Assembly (NCBI RefSeq): GCF_001905725.1
Contig: NZ_LIWB01000015.1
Location: 111,083 to 175,082, forward strand
Origin: Streptomyces sp. CB02400
GTDB lineage: Bacteria; Actinomycetota; Actinomycetes; Streptomycetales; Streptomycetaceae
DNA length: 64,000 bases
Direction: 5' to 3'
Below are positions 32,171 to 41,847 of the stretch, piece by piece. Under the pieces are notes generated by a model that saw nothing but the letters and a program-made list of their open reading frames with translations, was not told the DNA's origin and searched no databases. Made by a program: the position numbers and the translations under genes. The number at the start of each line of letters is the position of its first letter. The stretch's first letter is position 1.

Positions 32171-33067
32171 ATGAGGAGCAGTAACCCGGTCTTCTCGCGA
32201 CGGGGGTTCGGCCGCGACAACGGCTACGCGGGCTTCAACACCGCGCCGCAGGCCGGGGGTCCCGCTGTCGCCACGCAGGCCAACCCGTACGCGCAGCCGA
32301 CGACGGGCAATCCGTACGCCCAGAACCCCTACGCGCAGCAGGACCTGCAGTACGGCGCGCCGCCGCAGGCGCCGGCCACCACCGGCCGGATGACCATCGA
32401 CGACGTCGTCATGCGCACGGGCACCACGCTCGGCGTGCTCATCGTCACCGCGGCGCTCTCCTGGGCGCTGCTGCCGGTCGACGACGCCAACATCAGCCGG
32501 TCCTACGGCATCGGCATCGGCGCCGCGCTGATCGGCATGGTCCTGGCGTTCGTGCAGGCCTTCAAGCGCAAGGCCTCGCCGGCGCTGATCCTGACGTACG
32601 CCGCGTTCGAGGGTGTCTTCCTCGGCGTCATCTCCAACATCGTCGACAACCGCATCGCCGACGGCGCGGCCATGCAGGCCGTGATCGGCACCATGGCGGT
32701 CTTCGCCGGTGTGCTGGTGGCCTACAAGGCCGGCTGGATCCGCGTCAACCGCCGCTTCTACGGCTTCGTGATGGCGGCCGCGCTCGGCTTCATCCTGCTG
32801 ATGGCCGTGAACCTGCTGTTCGCGGTGTTCGGCGGCGGTGACGGCCTCGGCTTCCGCAGCGGCGCGCTCGGCGTCGTCTTCGGCGTCATCGGCATCATCC
32901 TCGGTGCCTGCTTCCTCGCCCTGGACTTCAAGCAGGTCGAGGACGGCATCGCCTACGGTGCCCCGCGCGAGGAGGCCTGGCTCGCCGCCTTCGGCCTCAC
33001 GCTGACGCTGGTGTGGATCTACATGGAGTTCCTGCGGCTCATCTCGATCCTCAACAGCAGCGACTGA
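32171..33067 (+). CDS. Bax inhibitor-1 / YccA family membrane protein
   Basis: A 298-residue protein. The cytoplasmic N-terminus (about 1-75) is rich in Asn/Pro/Tyr/Gln with a repeated NPYAQ motif. Seven membrane helices follow, beginning VMRTGTTLGVLIVTAALSWA and ending LTLTLVWIYMEFLRLISILN. The segments LTYAAFEGVFLGVISN and GVFGVIGIILGACFLALDF fit the actinobacterial BI-1-like (DUF4870/YccA) branch. Family members are linked to membrane proteostasis or calcium leak; no role is known here. ATG 32171 is preceded by GAGGAG. A perfect hairpin follows at 33087. Confidence 0.92.
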   Translation: MRSSNPVFSRRGFGRDNGYAGFNTAPQAGGPAVATQANPYAQPTTGNPYAQNPYAQQDLQYGAPPQAPATTGRMTIDDVVMRTGTTLGVLIVTAALSWALLPVDDANISRSYGIGIGAALIGMVLAFVQAFKRKASPALILTYAAFEGVFLGVISNIVDNRIADGAAMQAVIGTMAVFAGVLVAYKAGWIRVNRRFYGFVMAAALGFILLMAVNLLFAVFGGGDGLGFRSGALGVVFGVIGIILGACFLALDFKQVEDGIAYGAPREEAWLAAFGLTLTLVWIYMEFLRLISILNSSD

Positions 33068-33086
33068 CATCCCAGCAGTCCAGTGG

Positions 33087-33128
33087 CACGGCGAAGGGCC
33101 CCGGGTTCACCCGGGGCCCTTCGCCGTG
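33087..33128. terminator. Perfect 19-bp hairpin between convergent genes
   Basis: Bases 33087-33105 pair with 33110-33128 without mismatch around the loop TTCA. It begins 20 bases after the BI-1 gene and ends 11 bases from the stop of the minus-strand DUF4287-like gene, so it can serve both. Confidence 0.85.
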
Positions 33129-33138
33129 GCGGCACGCG

Positions 33139-33369
33139 CTACAGCAGTTTGCGCGCGGCCCTTCGCAGGTCGTACTCGTGGACGATCGCCTTGGCGTGGC
33201 CGTACGCCAGGTCGTACTCGTGCCGGAGCCAGCTGACCTTCTCCTCGAAGCGGAAGAGCGCCGGGCCTTCTTCGACGGTGCGCAGCCAGTCGGAGATCTC
33301 ACGGCCGGTGCAGTGGGGGATACGGGCGAGCATGTTGCGGTGTGTCTCCTCGGAGAGGACGTGGGACAT
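33139..33369 (-). CDS. DUF4287-like small protein
   Basis: A 76-residue soluble, helical protein: MSHVLSEETHRNMLARIPHC, then TGREISDWLRTVEEGPALF, and EKVSWLRHEYDLAYGHAKAI. The arrangement 'TGxxxxxWL...WLRxEx...GHAxAIVxEY' matches my recall of the DUF4287 family, found in actinobacteria and often annotated only as conserved hypothetical. Function is unknown. It is a single minus-strand gene, separated from the BI-1 gene by a hairpin and divergent from the 103-residue gene at 33472. Confidence 0.85.
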   Translation of the reverse strand: MSHVLSEETHRNMLARIPHCTGREISDWLRTVEEGPALFRFEEKVSWLRHEYDLAYGHAKAIVHEYDLRRAARKLL

Positions 33370-33471
33370 CGGCGCCTCCGGACGCAGGGGATGTAAGCCG
33401 GTCCTTCAGGTCACCGTGCCTGAGGGTTCGCCCGTTGGCAACAGTCCTGCCGCGCCGCGTACGCTCGCCGC

Positions 33472-33783
33472 GTGGTTGATACGACGCCCTTCACCCGTGC
33501 CGTGGATCATTTCGCCGACCGTCTGCGGGCCGCGCCGCAGAGCAGGCTGCAACGGGGCGGGGCGGCCGAGGCGCTCGCCCTGGCCAGGGAGTTGGCGCGG
33601 CGCACCCAGCTCGTCGAGGAACCGGGCACCGAGCCCCGCGAGATGCCCGACGCGGGCATGTTCGCCGCCGCCGACCAGATCACCGTCGCCGGCCACGACC
33701 TGGCGCTCGTACTGAAGAACGAGGACGAGGTCGGGGAGGCCGTACGGCTGGTGGAGGAGGCGCGCGAGCGCGCCGGGGTGTAG
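33472..33783 (+). CDS. Conserved hypothetical protein, 103 residues
   Basis: A small soluble helical protein: MVDTTPFTRAVDHFADRLRA, GGAAEALALARELARRTQLV, then a C-terminal ITVAGHDLALVLKNEDEVGE. I do not recognise a named domain. Codon use is normal for the genome (strong G/C in third positions), which supports it as a real gene. GTG 33472 is the start; a clear Shine-Dalgarno sequence is lacking, so the transcript may be leaderless. It converges on the minus-strand gene at 33806, only 22 bases away. Confidence 0.8.
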   Translation: MVDTTPFTRAVDHFADRLRAAPQSRLQRGGAAEALALARELARRTQLVEEPGTEPREMPDAGMFAAADQITVAGHDLALVLKNEDEVGEAVRLVEEARERAGV

Positions 33784-33805
33784 GCGGTTCGGGAGCCGGC
33801 CGGAG

Positions 33806-34585
33806 CTAGAGGGTCGCGATGACGCGGTCGGCCAGGATGTAGACGTTCTCCTCGCCGCAGGAGAACGTCAGCGTGTACGCCCCCGAGATGCCGGAACCGC
33901 CCAGCAGGAACGGGGTCTCACCCGAGCGGAGGGCCGCCGCCAGCCGCTCGGCGGTCTCGCGGTGGCCCGGCGTCATGCACAGCGTCGTCCCGTCGGCGAA
34001 GACGTAGACGTCGAGGGTGCCCAGCGGGCCCGGACGGACGTCGGTCAGCTCGGTCCGGGCGGCGGCCAGCTCCTCCAGGGTGGTCACCGTGCGCTCGTGG
34101 TCGTTCACGACCGGCGAGGGGTTCGGTACGAAGTCCGGGTGCGAGGGGTGACGGCGGCGGGCCGCGGCCAGCTCCGGGGAGTCCCCGGAGTGCTCCTCGG
34201 CGTCCGCGCCCGGCTCGCCCACCGGCTCCAGACCCACGAAATCGGCCTGCCGGGGCAGGAACAGCTCGCTGTCCGCCAGACCCAGCAGGGAGGGCGCGTC
34301 GGAGGCGTCACGCGCCTCCTGGGCGGCCCAGAAGGCCCGCGCCTCGGCGAGCTCGCGCTCCCGTTCCTCGGCGAGCGCCTCCGCCACGGCGGCGCGTATC
34401 TCGTCGGTGCCGGCCGTGCGGGCGGGGGGAACGTGCGCGCGCGTGGTCGCGGCGCCGTTCTCGGCCAGCGCGGTGTGCAGGGCCGCGACCTGTCGGCGCA
34501 GCACCATGATGCTGCGCAGGACAGCGACGCCCACGGCGCCGGTGGCGGCCGTGGTGATCAGCAGGGCGATCGGCATGGCGCTCAC
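33806..34585 (-). CDS. Membrane-anchored protein of unknown function
   Basis: A 259-residue protein with one N-terminal membrane helix (MPIALLITTAATGAVGVAVL) followed by a charged helical stretch (about 25-105) that may form a coiled coil. A C-terminal folded part (about 165-259) reads TELTDVRPGPLGTLDVYVFA, DGTTLCMTPGHRETAERLAA and YTLTFSCGEENVYILADRVI. I do not recognise the C-terminal domain. GTG 34585 (MSAMPIA) follows GGGAG; ATG 34576 three codons later is possible. It is transcribed alone; the thiolase upstream on the same strand is closed by a hairpin at 34783. Confidence 0.8.
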   Translation of the reverse strand: MSAMPIALLITTAATGAVGVAVLRSIMVLRRQVAALHTALAENGAATTRAHVPPARTAGTDEIRAAVAEALAEERERELAEARAFWAAQEARDASDAPSLLGLADSELFLPRQADFVGLEPVGEPGADAEEHSGDSPELAAARRRHPSHPDFVPNPSPVVNDHERTVTTLEELAAARTELTDVRPGPLGTLDVYVFADGTTLCMTPGHRETAERLAAALRSGETPFLLGGSGISGAYTLTFSCGEENVYILADRVIATL

Positions 34586-34782
34586 TGACGTACTCCCGGT
34601 TCAAAGTCGACCCCCGACTTCCTACATCAGCTTGAAGGGTGGACTAACCATCTGTCAGTGCGTAACGTCACGAAACGGACAGGCCTTTGATGGTGCACCC
34701 GAGAGGGGCTCGGCCCTGACCTGCGTGAATCCCCGCGCCGGGGGAGATAGGTCACATCCTGGGGGAGATTGGATCACGAACA

Positions 34783-34816
34783 GGCCCGGGCCTCGGAGTT
34801 TCCCGAGACCCGGGCC
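34783..34816 (-). terminator. Terminator after the thiolase gene
   Basis: GGCCCGGGCCTCGG (34783-34796) pairs with CCGAGACCCGGGCC (34803-34816) with one mismatch and a 6-base loop. It lies 67 bases past the thiolase stop on the minus strand. The remainder of the gap 34586-34882 holds the promoter side of the gene starting at 34585 and no gene. Confidence 0.7.
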
Positions 34817-34882
34817 ATGGCTTCACTGAACGTACCGCGACGGCTACGGTGCGCCCGTGCTACGGGGTTCGGCGGTACGGGT

Positions 34883-36103
34883 TCAGCTGAGGCGCTCGAT
34901 GACCATCGCCATGCCCTGGCCGCCGCCGACGCACATCGTCTCCAGGCCGAACTGCTTGTCGTGGAACTGGAGGGAGTTGATGAGCGTGCCGGTGATGCGG
35001 GCGCCGGTCATGCCGAAGGGGTGGCCGACGGCGATGGCGCCGCCGTTGACGTTCAGCTTCTCCAGCGGGATGCCGAGGTCGCGGTAGGAGGGGATCACCT
35101 GCGCGGCGAACGCCTCGTTGATCTCGACCAGGTCGATGTCGTCGATGGTGAGGCCGGCGCGGCCCAGCGCCTGCTTGCTCGCCTCCACCGGGCCGAGACC
35201 CATGATCTCGGGGGAGAGGCCGGAGACGCCGGTGGAGACGATCCGGGCGAGCGGGGTGAGGCCGAGCTCGCGGGCCTTGGTGTCGCTCATGATGACCAGC
35301 GCGGCGGCGCCGTCGTTGAGCGGGCAGCAGTTGCCGGCGGTGACCAGCCCGTCCGGGCGGAAGACCGGCTTGAGGCCCTGGACGCCCTCCATGGTGACGC
35401 CCGCGCGGGGGCCGTCGTCCTTGCTGACCACCGTGCCGTCGGGGAGCGTCACCGGGGTGATCTCGCGCTCCCAGAAGCCGTTCTTGATGGCCTCCTCGGC
35501 GAGGTTCTGCGAGCGGACGCCGAACTCGTCCATGTCCTGGCGGGTGACGCCCTTGAGGCGGGCCAGGTTCTCGGCGGTCTGGCCCATCGCGATGTACGGG
35601 TCGGGGACGAGGCCGTCCTCGCGCGGGTCGTGCCAGGTGGAGCCCTCCGACTCGGCGACGGCGGCGGTACGGGCCTCGGCCTCGGCGAACAGCGGGTTGC
35701 GGGTGTCCGGGAGGCTGTCGGAGTTGCCCTTGGCGAAGCGGGAGACCGTCTCGACGCCGGCCGAGATGAACACGTCGCCCTCGCCGGCCTTGATGGCGTG
35801 CAGGGCCATGCGGGAGGTCTGCAGCGAGGAGGAGCAGTAGCGGGTGATGGTGCAGCCGGGGAGGTGGTCCATCCCCATCTGTACGGCGACCACACGGCCG
35901 AGGTTGTTGCCCTGCTCGCCGCCGGGGAGGCCGCAGCCGAGCATCAGGTCGTCGATGTCGCGCGGGTCCAGCTCGGGGACCTTGGCGAGGGCGGCCTGGA
36001 TGATCGTGGCGGTCAGGTCGTCCGGGCGCAGGTCCTTCAGGGAGCCCTTGAAGGCGCGGCCGATGGGGGAGCGGGCAGCAGAGACGATCACGGCTTCGGG
36101 CAT
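34883..36103 (-). CDS. Acetyl-CoA C-acyltransferase (thiolase)
   Basis: A 406-residue thiolase of the degradative or biosynthetic type. It begins MPEAVIVSAARSPIGRAFKG. The acyl-accepting Cys90 lies in ITRYCSSSLQTSRMALHAIK. The C-terminal active-site residues are in NVNGGAIAVGHPFGMTGARI (His) and MCVGGGQGMAMVIERL (second Cys). It either cleaves 3-ketoacyl-CoA in beta-oxidation or condenses acetyl-CoA units; the sequence does not settle the direction. ATG 36103 is chosen because the conserved thiolase start follows directly and CTGGAG lies upstream; longer in-frame starts give a Pro/Arg-rich tail without family similarity. No beta-oxidation partners are adjacent. Confidence 0.95.
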   Translation of the reverse strand: MPEAVIVSAARSPIGRAFKGSLKDLRPDDLTATIIQAALAKVPELDPRDIDDLMLGCGLPGGEQGNNLGRVVAVQMGMDHLPGCTITRYCSSSLQTSRMALHAIKAGEGDVFISAGVETVSRFAKGNSDSLPDTRNPLFAEAEARTAAVAESEGSTWHDPREDGLVPDPYIAMGQTAENLARLKGVTRQDMDEFGVRSQNLAEEAIKNGFWEREITPVTLPDGTVVSKDDGPRAGVTMEGVQGLKPVFRPDGLVTAGNCCPLNDGAAALVIMSDTKARELGLTPLARIVSTGVSGLSPEIMGLGPVEASKQALGRAGLTIDDIDLVEINEAFAAQVIPSYRDLGIPLEKLNVNGGAIAVGHPFGMTGARITGTLINSLQFHDKQFGLETMCVGGGQGMAMVIERLS

Positions 36104-36331
36104 CACGGCTCCAGAGGGTAAGGGCGGCGCGTAGCGCCTCGTCGAGGGGTGGTGGTCGGGTGACGGGAGGGCATACCGGTTGGTTGGTGCGGGGCTTCTT
36201 GGGAAGTTACCCGGACGTATGGGCGGGGTCACGGGTGACGCCATGTGACATGGACCGCAACTGTCTAAGCGCTTGCTTGGGTAGACCGCATCCGCGGACA
36301 GCCGCGCCGCAACCGCCGCGGCTGCCGGGTG

Positions 36332-37357
36332 TCACGACGGTTGGGTCGAAGGTTCTGGTTCTGTTTCCGCGACCCGCCGGCGCCGGCGGCGCTTCAGCAG
36401 GGCCCACGGCCCCCGTGAACCCGCCGGCATCGCCGCGGTGACCTCCGTACCCGCCTCCGCCGCCGCCTCCGCCGCCGCCCGCGCCACCGGCAGGAACCCC
36501 TCCCGACGCGCGGCGTCCGGCCGCTCCTCCTCCGCCGGCCACAGCCCCAGCGCCGCGCACACCGTCGGCAGCACCGCCATCGCGGCCGTGGCGTACCCCT
36601 CCACCGAGGGGTGATAGCTGTCCGGCCCGAACAGCTCCCGCGGGTTCGCCGCGAACTCCGGCCCCAGCAGATCCCCCAGCGACACCGTCCGCCCGCCCTG
36701 CTCGACCGCCCCGATCGTCTGCGCCGCCGCCAACTGCCGCGAGGCCCGCCGGGCCAGCCAGCGCAGCGGCTGCCGCACCGGCTCGACCGAGCCGAGATCG
36801 GGGCAGGTGCCGACGACCACCTCCGCACCGGCCGTCCGCAGCCGCCGTACCGCCGACGACAGATGACGTACGGAACGGGTGGGCGGCATCCGGTGGGTGA
36901 CGTCGTTGGCACCGACCATGATCACGCAGATGTCCGGCACCCGGGAGGGATCCGCCAGCGCCCGCGTCACCTGCCGGTCCAGATCGTCGGAACAGGCCCC
37001 GGGCACCGCGACCGTACTCAGCCCCACCGGACGTTCCGCGATCGCCGCGACCCCCGACGCCAGCAGCGCGCCCGGCGTCTGCCCGGCCCGGTGCACGCCC
37101 TGCCCGGCCGCCGTGGAGTCGCCCAGCATCGTCAGCCGCAGCGCCGGTTCGCCCGGCACCGTGTACGCCGCGCCGTACAGCCCGTCCGCGTTCGGTACGT
37201 GAGGAGTCGTACCGTTGCCCACCCGGCGCCGCGCCAGCTGGGCCTCGGCCACCAGGAGCCCCACGGCGGCCGCCCCGGCCAGCCCGATGCCCCCGCCGCC
37301 GTACGCCGCGCCGGCCGCGATCCGCCGGGCCACCCTCGCCCTCGACAAGCCCGTCAT
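36332..37357 (-). CDS. SGNH/GDSL hydrolase, membrane-anchored
   Basis: A 341-residue esterase or lipase-like protein. An N-terminal membrane helix (GGGIGLAGAAAVGLLVAEAQ) anchors it. The SGNH blocks are LTMLGDSTAAGQGV (catalytic Ser81), IMVGANDVTHRM (Asn), and PDSYHPSVEGYATAAMAVLP (Asp/His). The C-terminus is highly basic (LLKRRRRRRVAETE), which is odd for an outside domain and suggests a cytoplasmic tail or nucleic-acid or lipid contact. It probably removes acyl or acetyl groups from a wall or lipid substrate. ATG 37357 is used. It is divergent from the cystathionine beta-synthase gene with 163 bases between. Confidence 0.88.
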   Translation of the reverse strand: MTGLSRARVARRIAAGAAYGGGGIGLAGAAAVGLLVAEAQLARRRVGNGTTPHVPNADGLYGAAYTVPGEPALRLTMLGDSTAAGQGVHRAGQTPGALLASGVAAIAERPVGLSTVAVPGACSDDLDRQVTRALADPSRVPDICVIMVGANDVTHRMPPTRSVRHLSSAVRRLRTAGAEVVVGTCPDLGSVEPVRQPLRWLARRASRQLAAAQTIGAVEQGGRTVSLGDLLGPEFAANPRELFGPDSYHPSVEGYATAAMAVLPTVCAALGLWPAEEERPDAARREGFLPVARAAAEAAAEAGTEVTAAMPAGSRGPWALLKRRRRRRVAETEPEPSTQPS

Positions 37358-37520
37358 CCCTCGCCGCCACCTCCTCGAACCCGCACACCCAGTGCTTGCC
37401 CCGTACGGACCGTGCTCCAATCCCCACAGCGAGTGAACGACCCGGCCGGGTTCGGACCGGTGAGGGCCTAGGCTGGCAGCACCACTACGACCACCCCTTT
37501 TGCAGCATCCGGAGACAACG

Positions 37521-38909
<1,389 letters not shown>

Positions 38910-39353
38910 CGGGGCGTCGGGCCGACCGCCGGTGAACCGACCGTGAACGGCCGGGCGCCGGCGCGTTCGTGATCTTCGTGGACTTCGCGGAAGTGGTACG
39001 AGCGTGTCACGTCCGCGCAGCACTCGCTTAACACGGGTCCGGCACATTGGTGGGTGTCGGCGGAACGGGAGCGGCTCCCCGTTCCGGCCGGCGGCCGAAC
39101 GGCGTCGAAGGACCTCCGGAGCGGCTCCCGGACCTCCATGGACGCCTCGGACGCGCAGCCTGCCTCAACGGGCGCGCGTCCCTCGCGGGGACCGCCGTCG
39201 TCCCGCCCCCCGGTGACGGGGGTGCGGCGGTCCCCGCGCACGCGCCTTTGCGCCTGAACCGGCGCCGCTCTCGCGGAGGTGGTCGGTCGCCGTCGTGGTC
39301 GCCCAGTCGATGGTTGCGGCCGTCGTCGCTGTGCATCGCCTTGCGCTGCGGCC
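38910..39353. other. 444-base gap between convergent genes, no gene seen
   Basis: This stretch lies between the end of the cystathionine beta-synthase gene and the end of the minus-strand membrane-protein gene at 39354. Several short frames cross it, but none has a start with a ribosome site or a recognisable product. I find no strong hairpin or repeat. Confidence 0.6.
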
Positions 39354-39785
39354 TCAGTCCTCCCAGTCGCTCTCCTGGGAGGACTTGCGGCGACCGAAGA
39401 GGCCCGGATTGGTCCGTGCGGCCTGGACGACGTTGACGCCGACGATGCCCAGCCAGGCGACCAGCAGTCCGGGCAGGTCGGCCACGCCCCCGCCGATCGC
39501 GGACAGCGGTACCGCCAGGACCAGCGAGACGATGCCGAAGCCGAAGCGCTCGCCCCAGGAGTCCGTGGCCTGCGGCGACCGGGAGTCCCGGGCCACCGTC
39601 ATCTGCTGCTCGGCGAACTGCCGGCGCACCCGGCGCTCCACCACGCCGTCGATGCGCTGATCGACCTTCTCCAGGAACGAGTCGACCAGCGCGGACTCGT
39701 ACTCCTCGCCCAGCTCCCTGCGGGCCTGCAGGGAGGCGTCGAGTTCCTTCTTCAGCTCGGTGTCCCGCGCGTCCATTCCGGTCAT
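39354..39785 (-). CDS. Small membrane protein of unknown function
   Basis: A 143-residue protein. The N-terminal two thirds are helical and charged (ELKKELDASLQARRELGEEY, VDQRIDGVVERRVRRQFAEQ), likely a coiled coil. Two membrane helices follow (GFGIVSLVLAVPLSAIGGGV and LPGLLVAWLGIVGVNVVQAA), then a basic and acidic tail, GLFGRRKSSQESDWED. No known domain comes to mind. Two starts are possible, ATG 39785 (MTGMDARD) and ATG 39776 (MDARD); neither has a clear ribosome site. It follows the LCP gene start by a 76-base gap on the same strand, so it may be read from its own promoter. Confidence 0.8.
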   Translation of the reverse strand: MTGMDARDTELKKELDASLQARRELGEEYESALVDSFLEKVDQRIDGVVERRVRRQFAEQQMTVARDSRSPQATDSWGERFGFGIVSLVLAVPLSAIGGGVADLPGLLVAWLGIVGVNVVQAARTNPGLFGRRKSSQESDWED

Positions 39786-39861
39786 GCGGTCCACGGTAGG
39801 CAGGCGGGAGACCGATGACACTGGGGGTAACCCCCCTCTCGGTCTCGGGTTCGCCGCGCCG

Positions 39862-41571
39862 CTACTTCTTGCACATCTTCTCGTCGGCGTGGGACTGCTC
39901 CACGTCGACCTTCTTCGGCAGGGCGATGGGGGTGCCGGCCTTCTTGAAGTCGGGGCCGAGGGTGAGCGTCATCGGGGTCGTCGCGTCGGCGTCCTTCGTG
40001 CCGGGCTTCATGGCCGAGGCGGGCAGGCCCATCAGGTCGGCGAGCTTGCGGGCCTGGTCGGCCTGGTTCGGGGCGTACTCCAGCCGGGTCTTGTCGACCT
40101 CGGCCGGGGCGTCGCCCTTGTTGGTGGACCTGGCCACGTCCTGGCTGGTCTGCAGCCAGGCCAGGGTGGCCTGCGCGGCGCCGTCCGGGCCGCCGCCGTT
40201 GAGGACGTCGACGCGGACCTCGGACGCCTCCGCCCGCGTGCCCTCCAGCAGCTCGGCCTGCTTGTCCTTGGCGTCCTTCTCCTTCTTCTTCACCTCGGTG
40301 AGGGAGACGTCGTTCTGCAGCATGCTGAAGAGCTTCGGGGCCTCGCTCGGGTGCAGTACGACGGTGACGGGCTTGGGCTCGTCCGGGTTGTCGACCACCG
40401 GCAGGGTCATCAGGGTGATGTTCTTCAGGTCGATCTTGCCGAGTTCCCTGGCGAGGGCGAGCAGCTTGCTGGGGCTGCCTATGCCCTTGTCCACGGTGAG
40501 GGACTTGGTGGCCGCGTCGGCGACGTCGAGCATCTTCGACGGGCTGTCCAGCGTGTCCTCCTTGAGCTGGCGGAGCATCGACGCGACGAACTTCTGCTGC
40601 ATCTCGATCCGGTCCAGGTCGCTCTCGTTCTTCAGACCGTGCCGGTTGCGGAGGAAGGAGAGCGCGTCCTCGCCCTGGATGGTTCTCTCCCCGGCCGGCA
40701 GATCGAGTCCGGAGCCGCCGTCCAGGTCCTTGATGGGCTCGTCCAGGCACACCTTGACGCCGCCGACCGCGGTGGACAGCGTCTTGACCGCGTTGAAGTC
40801 GAACATCATGAAGTGGTCGAGCTCGAGGCCGGTGATCTCCTCGACGGTGAGCATGGTGCAGCCCGGATCGCGGCCGTTCACACCGTAGGACTCGTTGAAC
40901 TTGGTGGGGACCGTCGAGCCGGGGATCTTCTTGGTGGAACCGTCGGACTGTATGGACTCGCAGTCCGGGATCTTGATCATCAGGTCGCGGGGGATGCTCA
41001 CCACGGTCGCGTTGGTGCGGTCCTCGGACATGTGGAAGAGGAGCGTGGTGTCGGCGTGGCCGGTGACGTTGTCCCGGTTGCCGTAGGCCTCGTTGCCCTC
41101 GCCGGTGCGGACGTCGTTGCCGATGACCAGGAGGTTGAACGGCCCGTCCGCCACGGCCTCGTCGCTGCCCACGTCACCGATGTCGACGGTGTCGATGTTG
41201 CCGGAGAGGCGGTCGTACCAGTAGTACGCGAAGGCTGAACCGCTCACGAGGACCAGGCCGAGGACGCCCCCCGTCCACATCAGCGCCTTCTTCTTGCCGC
41301 TCCGCTTCGGCTTGCGCTTGCGGCGGCCATGGCCGGGCGTGTCCTCCGGTGCCGGTGCCGGTGCGGGTGCCGGTGCGGCACGGCGGCCGCGCTGGCCGGG
41401 GACGCGGGCGGGCGCGGTGGAACCGGGGCGCGGGGCGCTGCGGGGGCGGGGCGTCTTCGGCTGCTCCGCCGAATCGTTCAGCCGCAGTTCGTATTCGCCG
41501 GTCTCCGGGTTGAGTACCCACTGGTCGGCAGGGTCGGTTCCGTCCGCCTGCCCACGACTTCGCGCGTCCAC
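39862..41571 (-). CDS. LytR-CpsA-Psr (LCP) family protein with LytR_C domain
   Basis: A 569-residue membrane protein. The long cytoplasmic N-terminus is Pro/Ala/Arg-rich (about 1-95). One membrane helix follows (ALMWTGGVLGLVLVSGSAFA). The LCP domain (about 130-340) shows FNLLVIGNDVRTGEG, HADTTLLFHMSEDRTNATVV, SIPRDLMIKIP, LDHFMMFDFNAVKTLSTAVG, and LSFLRNRHGLKNESDLDRIE, with the Asp and Arg residues that bind the polyprenyl pyrophosphate. A LytR_C domain (about 455-560, VRVDVLNGGGPDGAAQ) ends it. LCP enzymes transfer wall polymers from undecaprenyl carriers to peptidoglycan at the cell surface. GTG 41571 is the start. Confidence 0.95.
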   Translation of the reverse strand: MDARSRGQADGTDPADQWVLNPETGEYELRLNDSAEQPKTPRPRSAPRPGSTAPARVPGQRGRRAAPAPAPAPAPEDTPGHGRRKRKPKRSGKKKALMWTGGVLGLVLVSGSAFAYYWYDRLSGNIDTVDIGDVGSDEAVADGPFNLLVIGNDVRTGEGNEAYGNRDNVTGHADTTLLFHMSEDRTNATVVSIPRDLMIKIPDCESIQSDGSTKKIPGSTVPTKFNESYGVNGRDPGCTMLTVEEITGLELDHFMMFDFNAVKTLSTAVGGVKVCLDEPIKDLDGGSGLDLPAGERTIQGEDALSFLRNRHGLKNESDLDRIEMQQKFVASMLRQLKEDTLDSPSKMLDVADAATKSLTVDKGIGSPSKLLALARELGKIDLKNITLMTLPVVDNPDEPKPVTVVLHPSEAPKLFSMLQNDVSLTEVKKKEKDAKDKQAELLEGTRAEASEVRVDVLNGGGPDGAAQATLAWLQTSQDVARSTNKGDAPAEVDKTRLEYAPNQADQARKLADLMGLPASAMKPGTKDADATTPMTLTLGPDFKKAGTPIALPKKVDVEQSHADEKMCKK

Positions 41572-41774
41572 GCCTGTACCAGTCCTCCGTCGGGTGCCAC
41601 ATGGGTCGCCTGCGCCCCAAGGCGCTCTGTTGTTCGATGAGTTACGCTATCCGGCCCGTTCGGGATGTGGTGACGTCGTAGCAAAATCGTCGAGTTCCGG
41701 ATCTGTCGCCGAAACGGGCACAGCATGCGATCTCCACCCATCGCGGCGTGCGGTCGGCGTGGCCCCGCATGCGC

Positions 41775-41792
41775 CTGTATAACGGTATGCAG
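41775..41792. promoter_or_regulatory. Candidate operator upstream of the RpiR-type regulator
   Basis: CTGTATAACGGTATGCAG is an imperfect palindrome (seven of nine pairs match) 56 bases before the RpiR-type gene. TATAAC inside it also looks like a -10 element. It could be the autoregulatory site. Downstream, GGCGTCGA is repeated at 41817-41833. Confidence 0.4.
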
Positions 41793-41847
41793 GAATTTCG
41801 ATGGGTGAATAGGTCGAGGCGTCGAGGCGTCGAGGGGGAGTCAGGTC

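Noticed and set aside
37500..37520. TTG 37500 as the start of cystathionine beta-synthase
   Set aside because: No ribosome site precedes it, whereas GTG 37521 has GGAGA at the right distance and matches the usual family N-terminus.
38910..39353. Short frames in the gap after cystathionine beta-synthase
   Set aside because: None has a convincing start, codon pattern or product. They are treated as non-coding.
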